Source: Streptomyces tibetensis
GTDB lineage: Bacteria > Actinomycetota > Actinomycetes > Streptomycetales > Streptomycetaceae
Reading direction: 5' to 3'
DNA length: 64,000 nucleotides
NCBI RefSeq assembly: GCF_007655005.1
Contig: NZ_SZVW01000008.1
Location: forward strand, 1-64,000
The translations under genes were made by a program, and so were the position numbers. Positions 34,433 through 44,354 of this stretch are shown here, piece after piece (the first letter of the stretch is position 1; every line of letters begins with the position of its first letter). The notes under the pieces were generated by a model. The model did not search any database and was not told the origin of the DNA. It was given only the letters and a program-made list of their open reading frames with translations.

Positions 34433-35125
34433 ATGACGACCGTACGCATCCCCGAGGACTGGCCCGCCACCGAGGAACAGGCCCGCGCCGTCCAGGACGC
34501 GCTGCGCGCCCGTGTGATCCTCGACGAACCGGGACCGCCGCCCCGAACAGGCCGTGTGACGGGGGTGGACGTCGCGTACGACGACGAACGGGACGTCGTC
34601 GCGGCGGCGGCGGTCGTGCTGGACGCGTCGAGCCTCGACGTCGTCGCCGAGGCCACGGCCGTGGGCCGGGTCTCCTTCCCGTACGTGCCCGGGCTGCTCG
34701 CCTTCCGCGAGATCCCCACGGTTCTCGCCGCCCTCGAGGCCCTGCCCTGCCCGCCCGGCCTGGTCGTCTGCGACGGCTACGGCCTCGCCCACCCCCGCCG
34801 CTTCGGCCTGGCCAGCCACCTCGGCGTCCTGACCGGCCTGCCCACGATCGGCGTCGCGAAGAACCCGTTCACCTTCACCTACGACGACCCGGACACCCCG
34901 CGCGGCAGCACCGCCCCCCTGTTCGCCGGCTCCGAGGAGGTCGGCCGGGCCCTGCGCACCCGGGACGGGGTCAAGCCGGTCTTCGTCTCCGTGGGCCACC
35001 GGGTGACGCTGGACGACGCCTGCGCCCACACCCTCGCGCTGACCCCCGCCTACCGCCTCCCGGAGACCACCCGCCGGGCGGACGCGCTGTGCCGCCGGGC
35101 CCTGCGGGAGACGCACCCGGGCTGA
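34433..35125 (+). CDS. nfi: endonuclease V (deoxyinosine 3' endonuclease)
   Basis: This 230-residue enzyme nicks DNA one base 3' of deoxyinosine. Family motifs are TGVDVAYDDE (first catalytic Asp), the wedge PYVPGLLAFREIP (catalytic Glu in FRE), VCDGYGLAHPRRFGLASHLG (Asp and His) and TIGVAKN (Lys). Length is normal for the family. It is the only base-deamination repair gene seen here, and it is divergent from the YciI-like gene. Confidence 0.92.
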   Translation: MTTVRIPEDWPATEEQARAVQDALRARVILDEPGPPPRTGRVTGVDVAYDDERDVVAAAAVVLDASSLDVVAEATAVGRVSFPYVPGLLAFREIPTVLAALEALPCPPGLVVCDGYGLAHPRRFGLASHLGVLTGLPTIGVAKNPFTFTYDDPDTPRGSTAPLFAGSEEVGRALRTRDGVKPVFVSVGHRVTLDDACAHTLALTPAYRLPETTRRADALCRRALRETHPG

Positions 35126-35213
35126 CCGGCCGCACGATGAGGGGCGATCTGAGTACCGGCTCTGAGTACCCGTACGGATGCCCGGCGGGGACCGGGCCGA
35201 CAGGCTGGGGCGC

Positions 35214-35360
35214 ATGACAACGCACCGCGCCCCCAAGCCTGTTGCCGCTCCGACCCAGACCGTCGAGCGGGCCGTCACCATAGGACTGATCCTCGCCGTC
35301 CTGGCCGGGCTCGGCTGGATCGCCGGGATGATCTACACCCTCGCCGAGTGGCCGCTGTAG
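35214..35360 (+). CDS. small single-pass membrane protein
   Basis: The 48-residue product has a short polar N-terminus (MTTHRAPKPVAAPTQTVE) and one transmembrane helix (VTIGLILAVLAGLGWIAGMIYTLAEWPL). An in-frame upstream start at 35178 would add 12 residues. It lies between the endonuclease V gene and a convergent reductase gene. No function is known. Confidence 0.65.
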   Translation: MTTHRAPKPVAAPTQTVERAVTIGLILAVLAGLGWIAGMIYTLAEWPL

Positions 35361-35375
35361 GCCCCCGGCGGGCCC

Positions 35376-36554
35376 TCAGCGGGCCGCCGCGACGCGGAAG
35401 CGGATGCCCGCCGCGCGCAGCCGGCCGATCAGCGCGTCGCCCATCGCCACCGCCGTGGTGACCTGACCCGCCGTCTCCGGAAGGTCGTCGAAGGCCAGGC
35501 ACAGCGCCGACTCGGCGAACATCTTGGCCGTCTCGTCGTAGCCGGGATCGCCGCCCGAGACCTCCGTGTAGACCCGCGAGCCGCCGCCTTCGCCCACGAA
35601 GCGCACGGAGAACCAGCTCTTCGCCCGCTTCTCGGGGCTCGGCCCGTCCCCGGGCTTCAGCCGGTCCGACAACCAGCGTCGGGCCGGAGCGACCTGAGCC
35701 GCCGCGACCAGTGCGCCGACCGCCGCGACCCCGCCCACGGCGACGGGCAGATGCCGGACGGCCGCGTACTGCCGGTAGCGGAAGTCGGGCCCGTACCGTT
35801 CGAGGGCCGAGGCGGAGCGCCGCACGATCTGCGGGTCGATGGTCGGCATCGGCAGTGCCCACGCGCCGACCTCCTTGGCGAACCGCGGTCCGCCCAACGG
35901 CGCCGACGTCCGCCGGCCCACCAGCCGGGGCTCGTGCCGCCGCCGGTCCCGCGCGGCCGCCGCCATCTCCCGCTGCCGTGCGAACTGGCCCAGCGCGGAG
36001 GCGAAGGTGCCGCCCGAGAACGCCGCGTCCGCGGTGACGAAGCCCTCCACGGTCAGCGGCACGTCCTCGGGCAACTGCTGCACGGTGAAGTACACACCCA
36101 GGTCGTACGGGACCGAGTCGAACCCGGCGGCGTGCACCAGCCGCGCCCCGGTCTCCCGCGCGCGTGCGTCGTGCCGGACGTACATCAGGTCCACGAACTC
36201 GGGCTCGCCGCACAGGTCCAGACAGTCGGTCCCGGCGTCCGCGCAGGCGGCGACGAGTTCCTCGCCGTACGTCACGTACGGGCCGACGGTCGTGGCCACC
36301 ACGCGCGCCTGTCCGGCGAGGTCGCGCAGCGAGGCCGGGTCGGAGACGTCCGCCCGCAGCACCCCGATCTCCGCGTCGGCGGGCAGCCGCTCCCGCAGCC
36401 GCTCCAGCTTCTGCGCGCTGCGGCCCGCGATCGCCCAGCGCAGCCCCTCGGGCGCGTGGGCGGCCAGATACTCCGCGGTGAGCGCACCGGCGAAACTGGT
36501 CGCTCCGAAGAGCACGATGTCGTACGGACGGTCCGTCCTGCTTTGCCTGCTCAT
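35376..36554 (-). CDS. saccharopine dehydrogenase-like NADP-binding oxidoreductase
   Basis: This 392-residue protein has a Rossmann start (YDIVLFGATSFAGALTAEYLA) and the segments AIAGRSAQKLERL, TTVGPYVTYGEELVAACADAGTDCLDLCGE and AAGFDSVPYDLGV. These match the trans-acting enoyl reductase / saccharopine dehydrogenase-like family that includes mycobacterial lipid enzymes. The middle has a short hydrophobic stretch (VAVGGVAAVGALVAAAQVA), so membrane contact is possible. GAGGGG precedes the ATG at 36554. The substrate is unknown. Confidence 0.84.
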   Translation of the reverse strand: MSRQSRTDRPYDIVLFGATSFAGALTAEYLAAHAPEGLRWAIAGRSAQKLERLRERLPADAEIGVLRADVSDPASLRDLAGQARVVATTVGPYVTYGEELVAACADAGTDCLDLCGEPEFVDLMYVRHDARARETGARLVHAAGFDSVPYDLGVYFTVQQLPEDVPLTVEGFVTADAAFSGGTFASALGQFARQREMAAAARDRRRHEPRLVGRRTSAPLGGPRFAKEVGAWALPMPTIDPQIVRRSASALERYGPDFRYRQYAAVRHLPVAVGGVAAVGALVAAAQVAPARRWLSDRLKPGDGPSPEKRAKSWFSVRFVGEGGGSRVYTEVSGGDPGYDETAKMFAESALCLAFDDLPETAGQVTTAVAMGDALIGRLRAAGIRFRVAAAR

Positions 36555-36645
36555 GACACCCCTCGGTCGTGCAGCCCGTGCCGCTGTCGGTGGCCGAGGC
36601 TAGCGTGAGGAATGCGGAGCCCGACGACGAGCCCGGAGGACGACG

Positions 36646-37026
36646 ATGGCCGTGCCCAGGATTGCCCTGAAGAAGTGGGAGAAAGTGCGCGCGTTCGCAC
36701 TGGGGCTGCCGGATGCCGTCGAGGAGTTTCCCTGGGGCGAGTCCGTCGCGAAGGTCAACAAGAAGGTGTTCGTCTTCCTCGGGGTCGAGGACGGCAGTTA
36801 CCCCCTGGGGGTGACGGTGAAGCTCACGGACGAGACGGCGCACGCCCACGCGCTGGCCTGCCCCGGCGCCGAGCCCGCCGGGTACGGCCTGGGCAGGGCA
36901 GGCTGGGTGAGCGTGCCCCTGGAGGCGAAGGGCGCCCCGGCAGCGGAGGTGCTCTGCGACTGGGTGGAGGAGAGCTACCGGGTCATCGCCCCGAAGCGGC
37001 TGATAGTCGAGCTGGACGGGACCTGA
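36646..37026 (+). CDS. MmcQ/YjbR-family DNA-binding-like protein
   Basis: This 126-residue protein has the YjbR pattern: RAFALGLPDAVEEFPWGESVAKVNKKVFVFLG, VTVKLTDETA and the closing LCDWVEESYRVIAPKRL. The fold resembles CyaY-like DNA-binding proteins, but the function is untested. GGAGGACGACG precedes the ATG. It is divergent from the saccharopine dehydrogenase-like gene and upstream of the fatty-acid oxidation group. Confidence 0.83.
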   Translation: MAVPRIALKKWEKVRAFALGLPDAVEEFPWGESVAKVNKKVFVFLGVEDGSYPLGVTVKLTDETAHAHALACPGAEPAGYGLGRAGWVSVPLEAKGAPAAEVLCDWVEESYRVIAPKRLIVELDGT

Positions 37027-37045
37027 CCCCGTCCGGCAGATTGCT

Positions 37046-37053
37046 AAGCGCTT
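37046..37053. promoter_or_regulatory. AAGCGCTT palindrome upstream of the beta-oxidation group
   Basis: CTAAGCGCTTGCTCGTT contains the perfect 8-bp palindrome AAGCGCTT, 84 nt before the CaiB-type gene, in a 110-nt gap unusually AT-rich for this window. TetR regulators of acyl-CoA metabolism in actinobacteria often bind such cores. No binding protein is identified. Confidence 0.4.
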
Positions 37054-37136
37054 GCTCGTTCAGGTCTTGTGCCGAGTGGAACACGTTCTTAGCATCACTG
37101 GTGTTACATCAGATGTGTCACAGCACTGGGGGCTGG

Positions 37137-38282
37137 ATGACCACGGCAAGGACGCCAGGACACGGCCCGCTCACCGGCGTGCGCGTCGTCGAGCTGGCCG
37201 GTATCGGCCCCGGCCCGTTCGCCGCCATGCTCCTGGCCGACCTCGGGGCCGACGTCGTGCGCGTGGACCGCCCGGGCGGCCCCGGACTCGGGATCGACCC
37301 GGCGTATGACGTCACCAACCGCAACAAGCGCTCGGTGATCGTCGACCTGAAGTCCCCCGACGGCCAGGAACAGGTGCTCGACCTCGCGGCCCGCGCCGAC
37401 GTCCTGGTCGAGGGCTACCGCCCCGGCGTCGCGGAACGCCTCGGCGTGGGCCCCGAGCCCTGCCACGCCCGCAACCCGCGTCTCGTCTACGGCCGGATGA
37501 CCGGCTGGGGTCAGGACGGCCCGCTCGCCCGGCGCGCCGGGCACGACATCGCGTACATCGCCCCCACGGGCACCCTCGGCATGATCGGCAGGCCGCAGGA
37601 GGCGCCGCCGGCCCCGGCCAACCTGCTCGGCGACTACGCGGGCGGCTCCCTCTACCTCGTCGTCGGCGTCCTCGCCGCCCTCCACCACGCCCGCGCGACC
37701 GGCACCGGCCAGGTCGTCGACGCCGCCATCGTCGACGGGACGGCCCACCTCACCACGATGATCCACGGCATGCTCGCCGCCGGGGGCTGGCAGGACCGCC
37801 GCGGCGGCAACCTCCTGGACGGCGGCTGCCCCTACTACGGGACCTACGAGACGGCCGACGGCCGGTACATGGCAGTCGGCGCCCTGGAACCGCAGTTCTA
37901 CGCCGAATTCCTCGGCCTCCTCGGCGTCGAGGACCGAGCCGACGCGCGCAAGGACGTCACCCGCTGGGACGAACTGCGCGAAGAGATCGCCGTCCGCTTC
38001 AAAGCGCGGACGAGGGACGAGTGGACGGCCGTCTTCGACGGGTCCGACGCCTGTGTGGCGCCCGTGCTGTCGCTGCGCGAGGCACCGCACCACCCGCACC
38101 TGGCCGCCCGCGGCACCTTCACCGACCACGGCGGCATCACCCAGCCCGCCCCGGCCCCCCGCTTCTCCGCGACCCCGACCTCCGTCCGCACCGGCCCGGC
38201 GCGGCCGGGTGCCCACACGGCGGACGTCGCCCGGGACTGGGACGTTCCCGGGCTCCTCCCGTCGTCCCGAAACCCTCAGTGA
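37137..38282 (+). CDS. CaiB/BaiF CoA-transferase family, alpha-methylacyl-CoA racemase-like
   Basis: This 381-residue family III enzyme has [33 protein letters not shown] at its start. AMACR-type catalytic residues are His in [13 protein letters not shown] and Asp in [10 protein letters not shown], so racemase activity toward 2-methylacyl-CoA is more likely than CoA transfer. GGGGGC lies before the ATG at 37137. Its stop is followed after 11 nt by the thiolase start, consistent with an operon for branched fatty-acid breakdown. Confidence 0.87.
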   Translation: MTTARTPGHGPLTGVRVVELAGIGPGPFAAMLLADLGADVVRVDRPGGPGLGIDPAYDVTNRNKRSVIVDLKSPDGQEQVLDLAARADVLVEGYRPGVAERLGVGPEPCHARNPRLVYGRMTGWGQDGPLARRAGHDIAYIAPTGTLGMIGRPQEAPPAPANLLGDYAGGSLYLVVGVLAALHHARATGTGQVVDAAIVDGTAHLTTMIHGMLAAGGWQDRRGGNLLDGGCPYYGTYETADGRYMAVGALEPQFYAEFLGLLGVEDRADARKDVTRWDELREEIAVRFKARTRDEWTAVFDGSDACVAPVLSLREAPHHPHLAARGTFTDHGGITQPAPAPRFSATPTSVRTGPARPGAHTADVARDWDVPGLLPSSRNPQ

Positions 38283-38293
38283 AAGGCCCCCTC

Positions 38294-39508
38294 GTGAGCA
38301 CCGAAGCGTACGTCTACGACGCGATCCGCACCCCGCGCGGCCGCGGCAAGGCCAACGGAGCCCTGCACGGCACCAAGCCCATCGACCTGGTCGTCGGACT
38401 CATCCACGAGATCCGGGCCCGGTTCCCGGACCTCGACCCGGCCGCCGTCGACGACATCGTCCTCGGCGTCGTCGGCCCGGTCGGCGACCAGGGCTCCGAC
38501 ATCGCCCGGATCGCGGCCATCGCCGCGGGCCTGCCCGACACGGTGGCGGGCGTGCAGGAGAACCGCTTCTGTGCCTCGGGCCTGGAGGCCGTCAACCTGG
38601 CGGCGGCCAAGGTGCGTTCCGGCTGGGAGGACCTCGTCCTCGCGGGCGGTGTCGAGTCGATGTCCCGGGTGCCGATGGCCTCCGACGGCGGGGCCTGGTT
38701 CAACGACCCGATGACCAACCTCGAGGTCAACTTCGTGCCGCAGGGCATCGGCGCCGACCTCATCGCCACCATCGAGGGCTTCTCCCGGCGCGACGTCGAC
38801 GAGTACGCGGCCCTCTCCCAGGAGCGGGCCGCCACCGCCATGAAGGACGGCCGCTTCGAGAGGTCCGTCGTCCCGGTGAAGGACCGCAGCGGCCTCGTCG
38901 TCCTCGACCACGACGAGTTCCCGCGTCCCGGCACGACGGCCGACTCCCTCGCGGGGCTCAAGCCGTCCTTCGCGGACATCGGCGAGCTCGGCGGCTTCGA
39001 CGCGGTGGCGCTCCAGCAGTACCACTGGGTGGAGAAGATCGACCACGTCCACCACGCGGGCAACTCCTCCGGCATCGTCGACGGCGCCTCGCTCGTCGCG
39101 ATCGGCTCCAAGGAGGTCGGCGAGCGCTACGGCCTCACGCCCCGCGCGCGGATCGTCTCCGCCGCCGTCTCCGGGTCCGAGCCCACCATCATGCTCACCG
39201 GCCCCGCCCCCGCCACCCGCAAAGCCCTCGCCAAGGCGGGCCTCACCATCGACGACATCGACCTCGTCGAGATCAACGAGGCGTTCGCGGCGGTCGTCCT
39301 GCGCTTCGTCAAGGACATGGGCCTGTCCCTGGACAAGGTCAACGTCAACGGCGGCGCGATCGCGCTCGGCCACCCCCTCGGCGCCACCGGCGCGATGATC
39401 CTCGGCACCCTCGTCGACGAACTCGAGCGCCAGGACAAGCGGTACGGCCTCGCCACGCTGTGCGTCGGCGGCGGCATGGGCGTCGCGACCATCGTCGAGC
39501 GCATCTGA
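38294..39508 (+). CDS. fadA: acetyl-CoA C-acyltransferase (FadA)
   Basis: This 404-residue thiolase releases acetyl-CoA in the last step of beta-oxidation. Nucleophile Cys lies in NRFCASG, then [34 protein letters not shown] (His) and TLCVGGGMG (Cys). The GTG at 38294 is preferred because GAAAGG lies at the right distance. An earlier GTG at 38279 overlaps the previous stop. It lies 34 nt before the fadB-type gene, with which it should form the multienzyme oxidation complex. Confidence 0.92.
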   Translation: MSTEAYVYDAIRTPRGRGKANGALHGTKPIDLVVGLIHEIRARFPDLDPAAVDDIVLGVVGPVGDQGSDIARIAAIAAGLPDTVAGVQENRFCASGLEAVNLAAAKVRSGWEDLVLAGGVESMSRVPMASDGGAWFNDPMTNLEVNFVPQGIGADLIATIEGFSRRDVDEYAALSQERAATAMKDGRFERSVVPVKDRSGLVVLDHDEFPRPGTTADSLAGLKPSFADIGELGGFDAVALQQYHWVEKIDHVHHAGNSSGIVDGASLVAIGSKEVGERYGLTPRARIVSAAVSGSEPTIMLTGPAPATRKALAKAGLTIDDIDLVEINEAFAAVVLRFVKDMGLSLDKVNVNGGAIALGHPLGATGAMILGTLVDELERQDKRYGLATLCVGGGMGVATIVERI

Positions 39509-39542
39509 CCCCCTCCCGACGGATCACACGGAGCACCTCCAC

Positions 39543-41729
39543 ATGAGCACTGAGTCCACCACCATCCGCTGGGAACAGGACCGCACCGGCCTCGTCACCC
39601 TCGTCATCGACGACCCGAACCAGTCCGCGAACACCATGAACCAGGCGTTCCGCGACTCGCTGGCCGCCGTCACCGACCGTCTGGAGGCCGAGAAGGACTC
39701 CATCCGGGGCGTCATCATCACCTCCGCGAAGAAGACCTTCTTCGCCGGCGGCGACCTGCGCGACCTCATCCGCGTCACGCCCGAGACCGCCCAGGAGCTG
39801 TTCGACGGCGGCATGGCCATCAAGCGGAACCTGCGCCGCATCGAGACCCTCGGCAAGCCCGTCGTCGCCGCCCTCAACGGCGCGGCCCTCGGCGGCGGCT
39901 ACGAGATCGCCCTCGCCTGCCACCACCGTGTCGCGCTCGACGCGCCCGGCTCCAAGATCGGCTGCCCCGAGGTCACCCTCGGTCTGCTGCCCGGAGGGGG
40001 CGGCGTCGTCCGCACCGTCCGGCTGCTGGGCATCGCCGACGCCCTGCTGAAGGTCCTCCTCCAGGGGACCCAGTACAACCCGCGCCGCGCCCAGGAGAAC
40101 GGCCTCGTCGACGAGGTGGCCGACAGCCAGGAGGACATGCTCGCCAAGGCCCGCGCCTTCATCGACGCCAACCCCGAGTCCCAGCAGCCCTGGGACAAGC
40201 CGGGCTACCGCATCCCGGGCGGCACACCGGCCAACCCCAAGTTCGCCGCGAACCTGCCCGCCTTCCCGGCCAGCCTGCGCAAGCAGACGAACGGCGCCCC
40301 CTACCCGGCCCCGCGCAACATCCTCGCCGCCGCGGTCGAGGGCTCCCAGGTCGACTTCGAGACCGCCCAGGTCATCGAGGCCCGCTACTTCGTGGACCTT
40401 GCGGCCGGACAGACGTCGAAGAACATGATCCAGGCGTTCTTCTTCGACCTCCAGGCCGTCAACTCCGGCGCCAACCGGCCGAAGGGCATCGAGCCCCGCA
40501 AGGTCCGCAAGGTCGCCGTCCTCGGCGCCGGGATGATGGGCGCCGGCATCGCCTACTCCTGCGCCCGCGCCGGCATCGACGTCGTCCTCAAGGACGTCTC
40601 CCTGGAGGCGGCCCTCAAGGGCAAGGGCTACTCCGAGAAGCTGTCCGCCAAGGCCGTCTCCAAGGGCCGCACGTCCCAGGAGAAGGCCGACGCGCTGCTC
40701 GCCCGCATCACCCCCACCGCCGAGGCGCAGGACCTGGCCGGCTGCGACGCCGTCATCGAGGCCGTCTTCGAGGACACCTCCCTCAAGCACAAGGTGTTCC
40801 AGGAGATCCAGCACGTCGTGGAGCCCGACGCGCTGCTTTGCTCCAACACCTCCACCCTGCCCATCACCGCCCTCGCCGAAGGCGTGGAGCGCCAGGGCGA
40901 CTTCATCGGCCTGCACTTCTTCTCGCCCGTCGACAAGATGCCGCTCGTCGAGATCATCAAGGGCGAGCACACCGGCGAGGAGGCCCTGGCCCGCGCCTTC
41001 GACCTGGTCCGGCAGATCAACAAGACGCCCATCGTCGTCAACGACTCGCGCGGCTTCTTCACCTCCCGCGTCATCGGCCACTTCATCAACGAGGGCGTCG
41101 CGATGGTCGGCGAGGGCATCGAGCCCGCCTCGGTCGAGCAGGCCGCCGCCCAGGCCGGCTACCCGGCCAAGGTGCTGTCGCTGATGGACGAGCTGACGCT
41201 GACCCTGCCCCGCAAGATCCGGGCCGAGACGAAGCGGGCGGTCGAGGAGGCGGGCGGCACCTGGACGGCCCACCCCGCCGAGGCCGTCATCGACCGCATG
41301 GTCGACGAGTTCGGCCGCACCGGCCGCAGCGGCGGCGCCGGCTTCTACGACTACGGCGACGACGGCAAGCGCACCGGCCTCTGGCCCGGCCTGCGCGAGC
41401 ACTACACCAAGCCGGGGTATCGGATCCCGTTCCGGGACATGCAGGAGCGCATGCTGTTCTCCGAGGCGCTGGACACCGTCCGGCTGCTGGAGGAGGGCGT
41501 GCTGACCTCCGTCGCCGACGCCAACATCGGCTCCATCTTCGGCATCGGCTTCCCGGGCTGGACCGGCGGCGTGCTCCAGTACATCAACGGCTACGAAGGG
41601 GGCCTGCCCGGCTTCGTGGCCCGCGCGCGGGAACTCACCGAACAGTACGGCGAGCGCTTCGCCCCGCCCGCGCTGCTGGTGGAGAAGGCGGAGAAGGGGG
41701 AGCGGTTCAGCGACTCAGTCCGCGGCTGA
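39543..41729 (+). CDS. fadB: 3-hydroxyacyl-CoA dehydrogenase / enoyl-CoA hydratase (FadB)
   Basis: This 728-residue bifunctional enzyme has an N-terminal hydratase domain with both catalytic glutamates (GGGYEIA and CPEVTLG). The NAD-binding dehydrogenase domain begins at [18 protein letters not shown] (about residue 322) and is followed by two 3HCDH C-terminal domains ([18 protein letters not shown]-like and [15 protein letters not shown]). It hydrates and oxidises acyl-CoA intermediates for the thiolase upstream. CACGGAG precedes the ATG. Its last 15 nt overlap the convergent MerR gene. Confidence 0.93.
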   Translation: MSTESTTIRWEQDRTGLVTLVIDDPNQSANTMNQAFRDSLAAVTDRLEAEKDSIRGVIITSAKKTFFAGGDLRDLIRVTPETAQELFDGGMAIKRNLRRIETLGKPVVAALNGAALGGGYEIALACHHRVALDAPGSKIGCPEVTLGLLPGGGGVVRTVRLLGIADALLKVLLQGTQYNPRRAQENGLVDEVADSQEDMLAKARAFIDANPESQQPWDKPGYRIPGGTPANPKFAANLPAFPASLRKQTNGAPYPAPRNILAAAVEGSQVDFETAQVIEARYFVDLAAGQTSKNMIQAFFFDLQAVNSGANRPKGIEPRKVRKVAVLGAGMMGAGIAYSCARAGIDVVLKDVSLEAALKGKGYSEKLSAKAVSKGRTSQEKADALLARITPTAEAQDLAGCDAVIEAVFEDTSLKHKVFQEIQHVVEPDALLCSNTSTLPITALAEGVERQGDFIGLHFFSPVDKMPLVEIIKGEHTGEEALARAFDLVRQINKTPIVVNDSRGFFTSRVIGHFINEGVAMVGEGIEPASVEQAAAQAGYPAKVLSLMDELTLTLPRKIRAETKRAVEEAGGTWTAHPAEAVIDRMVDEFGRTGRSGGAGFYDYGDDGKRTGLWPGLREHYTKPGYRIPFRDMQERMLFSEALDTVRLLEEGVLTSVADANIGSIFGIGFPGWTGGVLQYINGYEGGLPGFVARARELTEQYGERFAPPALLVEKAEKGERFSDSVRG

Positions 41730-42437
41730 CCCGCCGGAGCCCGACGGCCCGGTGAGCCACTCGCCCAGCTCTTCCTTCAGCGACCGCTGGAAAGCGGTGA
41801 GGAGCGCCTGCACCACCAGCGGGTGCATGTGCGCCGACAGGGACCGCACGTCCCGCGCGTCACGCTCCGCCACCTCACCGCGGAAGAGCTGGGACAGCTC
41901 CCGGGCCGCGGCCCGCGTGTGTTCGACGAGGACCTTGCGCGCCGCGAAGATCGCCTCCTGGGACAGCGGCACGTCCAGCAGCCCGGCGCCGAGCCGGAGC
42001 AGACCGAGGTCGGCCTCGTACCCACCGTCCGCGGGCCGGACCACGCCCATGGCGGCGAGCCGCTCGACGTCCTCGTCGCCCAGCGGCCGTCCGGCCCGCC
42101 GCTCCAGCTCCGCCCGGGTGACCGTCTCCACGGTCTCCGGCGCCCACGAGGCCACCACGGCCCGGTGGATGGCGAGGTCGTGCGCGCTCAGGTCCGGCGG
42201 CAGTTGCCGCAGGTAGCGCTCGATGCCGGCCAGCGTCATGCCCTGCTGCTGCAACTCCTCGATCAACGCCAGCCGGGCCAGGTGCTCGCGCCCGTAGTGC
42301 CCCACCCGCCGCGGCCCGAGCACCGGCGGGGGCAACAGCCCCTTCGTGCCGTAGAAGCGGACCGTGCGCACCGTGACTCCGGCCCGGGCCGCCAGCTCGT
42401 CGATCGTGAGGGTCGGCTCCTCGGTGTCGGTCGTCAT
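41715..42437 (-). CDS. MerR-family regulator
   Basis: This 240-residue regulator has the MerR winged helix near its N-terminus (LTIDELAARAGVTVRTVRFYGTKGLLPPP, then GRRVGHYGREHLARLALIEELQQQGMTLAGIERYL). A long effector-binding helical domain follows that lacks the metal-binding cysteines of CueR/SoxR types. The start is ATG 42437. It converges on fadB with a 15-nt overlap and is divergent from the permease, so either could be its target. Confidence 0.85.
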   Translation of the reverse strand: MTTDTEEPTLTIDELAARAGVTVRTVRFYGTKGLLPPPVLGPRRVGHYGREHLARLALIEELQQQGMTLAGIERYLRQLPPDLSAHDLAIHRAVVASWAPETVETVTRAELERRAGRPLGDEDVERLAAMGVVRPADGGYEADLGLLRLGAGLLDVPLSQEAIFAARKVLVEHTRAAARELSQLFRGEVAERDARDVRSLSAHMHPLVVQALLTAFQRSLKEELGEWLTGPSGSGGSAAD

Positions 42438-42666
42438 GTGCAGCAGTATCGCTGTCTCACCAGTGCTGTGAAACCTTCCGAGACCCACGGGACGTCAGGG
42501 ACCTCTGGTGTGAGAAGTCGCGCCCTGTGACGTACGCCACCGCGTGAGCCGCGAAGGGTGGGGGAAGGTGGCCCCTTGGTCTGCGCCTTTACCGAGGGCG
42601 CGGACCTTATGTACGTCCGGAAAGCCGAGCGCGACCCGCTCGGGAGCACCAGAGAGTGGATCCACC

Positions 42667-44133
42667 GTGAGCAAGGACGCCGTGAACACGGCAGCAGCCG
42701 CATCCCGCAGTGACGCGGCCCAGGTGCCCGCGGACGCGGGCGACGCCGGCTACAGCAAGGACCTCAAGCCCCGCCACCTCAACATGATCGCCATCGGAGG
42801 CGCGATCGGCACCGGGCTCTTCCTGGGTGCGGGCGGCCGCCTGCACAACGCGGGCCCGGCCCTGGCGATCGCCTACCTGGTCTGCGGCATCTTCGCCTTC
42901 TTCGTGGTCAAGGCCCTCGGTGAGCTCGTGCTCTACCGCCCCTCCTCGGGCTCCTTCGTCTCCTACGCGCGCGAGTTCCTCGGTGAGAAGGGCGCGTATG
43001 TCGCCGGCTGGATGTACTTCCTGAACTGGTCGACCACCGGCATCGCCGACATCACCGCGATCGCGCTCTACACGCACTACTGGAGCCTGTTCACCGACAT
43101 CCCGCAGTGGGTGCTCGCGCTGGTCGCCCTGGCGGTGGTCCTGGTGGTGAACCTGATCTCGGTGAAGATCTTCGGCGAGATGGAGTTCTGGTTCTCGATC
43201 ATCAAGGTCGCCACGCTCGTCGGCTTCATGCTCATCGGCATCTTCCTGCTCGCCACGCAGCACAAGGTCGGCGGTGGGACGCCGGGCCTGAGCGTCATCA
43301 CCGACAACGGCGGCGTCTTCCCGCACGGCATGATGCCGGTCGTCCTGGTCATGCAGGGCGTGATCTTCGCGTACGCCGCGCTGGAGCTGGTCGGTGTCGC
43401 CGCGGGCGAGACCGCCGAGCCGGAGAAGATCGTCCCGCGCGCGGTGAACTCGATCATGTGGCGCGTGGGCCTCTTCTACGTCGGCTCGGTCGTCCTGCTG
43501 GCCCTGCTCCTGCCGGGTTCTGTCTACTCGGCCGACCAGAGCCCCTTCGTCACGGTGCTGTCGAAGATCGGCATCCCGGCCGCCGGCGACGTGATGAACC
43601 TGGTGGTCCTCACGGCCGCCATGTCCTCCCTCAACTCCGGCCTGTACTCCACGGGCCGCATCCTGCGCTCCATGGCGATGGCCGGCTCCGCGCCGAAGTT
43701 CACCGCCCGCATGAACCGCAGCCAGGTGCCCTACGGCGGCATCCTGCTGACCTGCGGGGTGTGTGTGCTCGGCGTCGGCCTGAACTTCCTCGTGCCGGCC
43801 CAGGCCTTCGAGATCGTGCTGAACGTGGCCTCCCTCGGCATCATCAGCACCTGGGTGATCATCATGGTCTGTCACCTGGTCTTCGTCCGCCGTGCCAAGG
43901 CGGGCCTGATCAGCCGCCCCACGTTCCGTCTCCGGGGCACCCCGGTCACGGAGATCGCCACGATCGTCTTCCTGCTGGCCTGCCTCGGCATGATGTGGAA
44001 CGACCCCGAGGTCGGCCGCAAGACCCTCCTGCTCATCCCGCTGATCGCCGCCATGCTGGTCGCCGGCTGGTTCGGCGTCCGCCGCAGGGTCTCCCAGACG
44101 GCGGACCAGGAACTGTCACAGCTGACGAAGTAG
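42667..44133 (+). CDS. amino acid permease, APC superfamily (AnsP-like)
   Basis: This 488-residue membrane protein has about 12 hydrophobic helices starting at LNMIAIGGAIGTGLFLGAGG, the consensus of the amino-acid transporter (AAT) family. The C-terminus is cytoplasmic and charged (GVRRRVSQTADQELSQLTK). The sequence best fits L-asparagine or aromatic/GABA-type proton symporters, but specificity is not readable. The GTG at 42667 is used because its N-terminus (SKDAVNTAAAAS) leads directly into the cytosolic segment. It is divergent from the MerR gene. Confidence 0.86.
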   Translation: MSKDAVNTAAAASRSDAAQVPADAGDAGYSKDLKPRHLNMIAIGGAIGTGLFLGAGGRLHNAGPALAIAYLVCGIFAFFVVKALGELVLYRPSSGSFVSYAREFLGEKGAYVAGWMYFLNWSTTGIADITAIALYTHYWSLFTDIPQWVLALVALAVVLVVNLISVKIFGEMEFWFSIIKVATLVGFMLIGIFLLATQHKVGGGTPGLSVITDNGGVFPHGMMPVVLVMQGVIFAYAALELVGVAAGETAEPEKIVPRAVNSIMWRVGLFYVGSVVLLALLLPGSVYSADQSPFVTVLSKIGIPAAGDVMNLVVLTAAMSSLNSGLYSTGRILRSMAMAGSAPKFTARMNRSQVPYGGILLTCGVCVLGVGLNFLVPAQAFEIVLNVASLGIISTWVIIMVCHLVFVRRAKAGLISRPTFRLRGTPVTEIATIVFLLACLGMMWNDPEVGRKTLLLIPLIAAMLVAGWFGVRRRVSQTADQELSQLTK

Positions 44134-44188
44134 CGGGACGGGGCCTCTTCCGGACCAAGGAACCGATCACGATTCGGCACCCTTCAGC

Positions 44189-44238
44189 GCGCGAGGAAGG
44201 TGGTCCTGCCTGTGCGCGAGGAAGGCGGTCCTGCCTGT
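44189..44238. repeat. 25-bp tandem duplication downstream of the permease
   Basis: Units 44189-44213 and 44214-44238 are adjacent 25-nt copies that differ at one base (GAGGAAGGTGG against GAGGAAGGCGG). They lie in the 221-nt gap between the permease and the dienelactone hydrolase-like gene, outside any frame I trust. Confidence 0.8.
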
Positions 44239-44290
44239 GCTCCATCACGGCGACACGTGAGCCATCGCCGCATCTCAGAGGAAACACCCG

Positions 44291-44317
44291 CGCTGTTCTG
44301 CCCGCGGCAGAACAGCG
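44291..44317. promoter_or_regulatory. perfect 12-bp inverted repeat before the dienelactone hydrolase-like gene
   Basis: CGCTGTTCTGCC (44291-44302) and GGCAGAACAGCG (44306-44317) are perfect complements around a 3-nt centre. The repeat lies 37 nt upstream of the ATG at 44355 and 157 nt downstream of the permease stop. It could be an operator for the hydrolase-like gene or a terminator for the permease. The distance from the permease and the tight spacing favour an operator. Confidence 0.6.
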
Positions 44318-44354
44318 GCCCGACCGGACTCGACGATCACTACTGTCCAGTCGC

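Noticed and set aside
42457..42475. TCAC-N7-GTGA dyad near the MerR start as its operator
   Set aside because: Arms are only 4 bp, and MerR sites normally lie between -35 and -10 elements, which I could not place.
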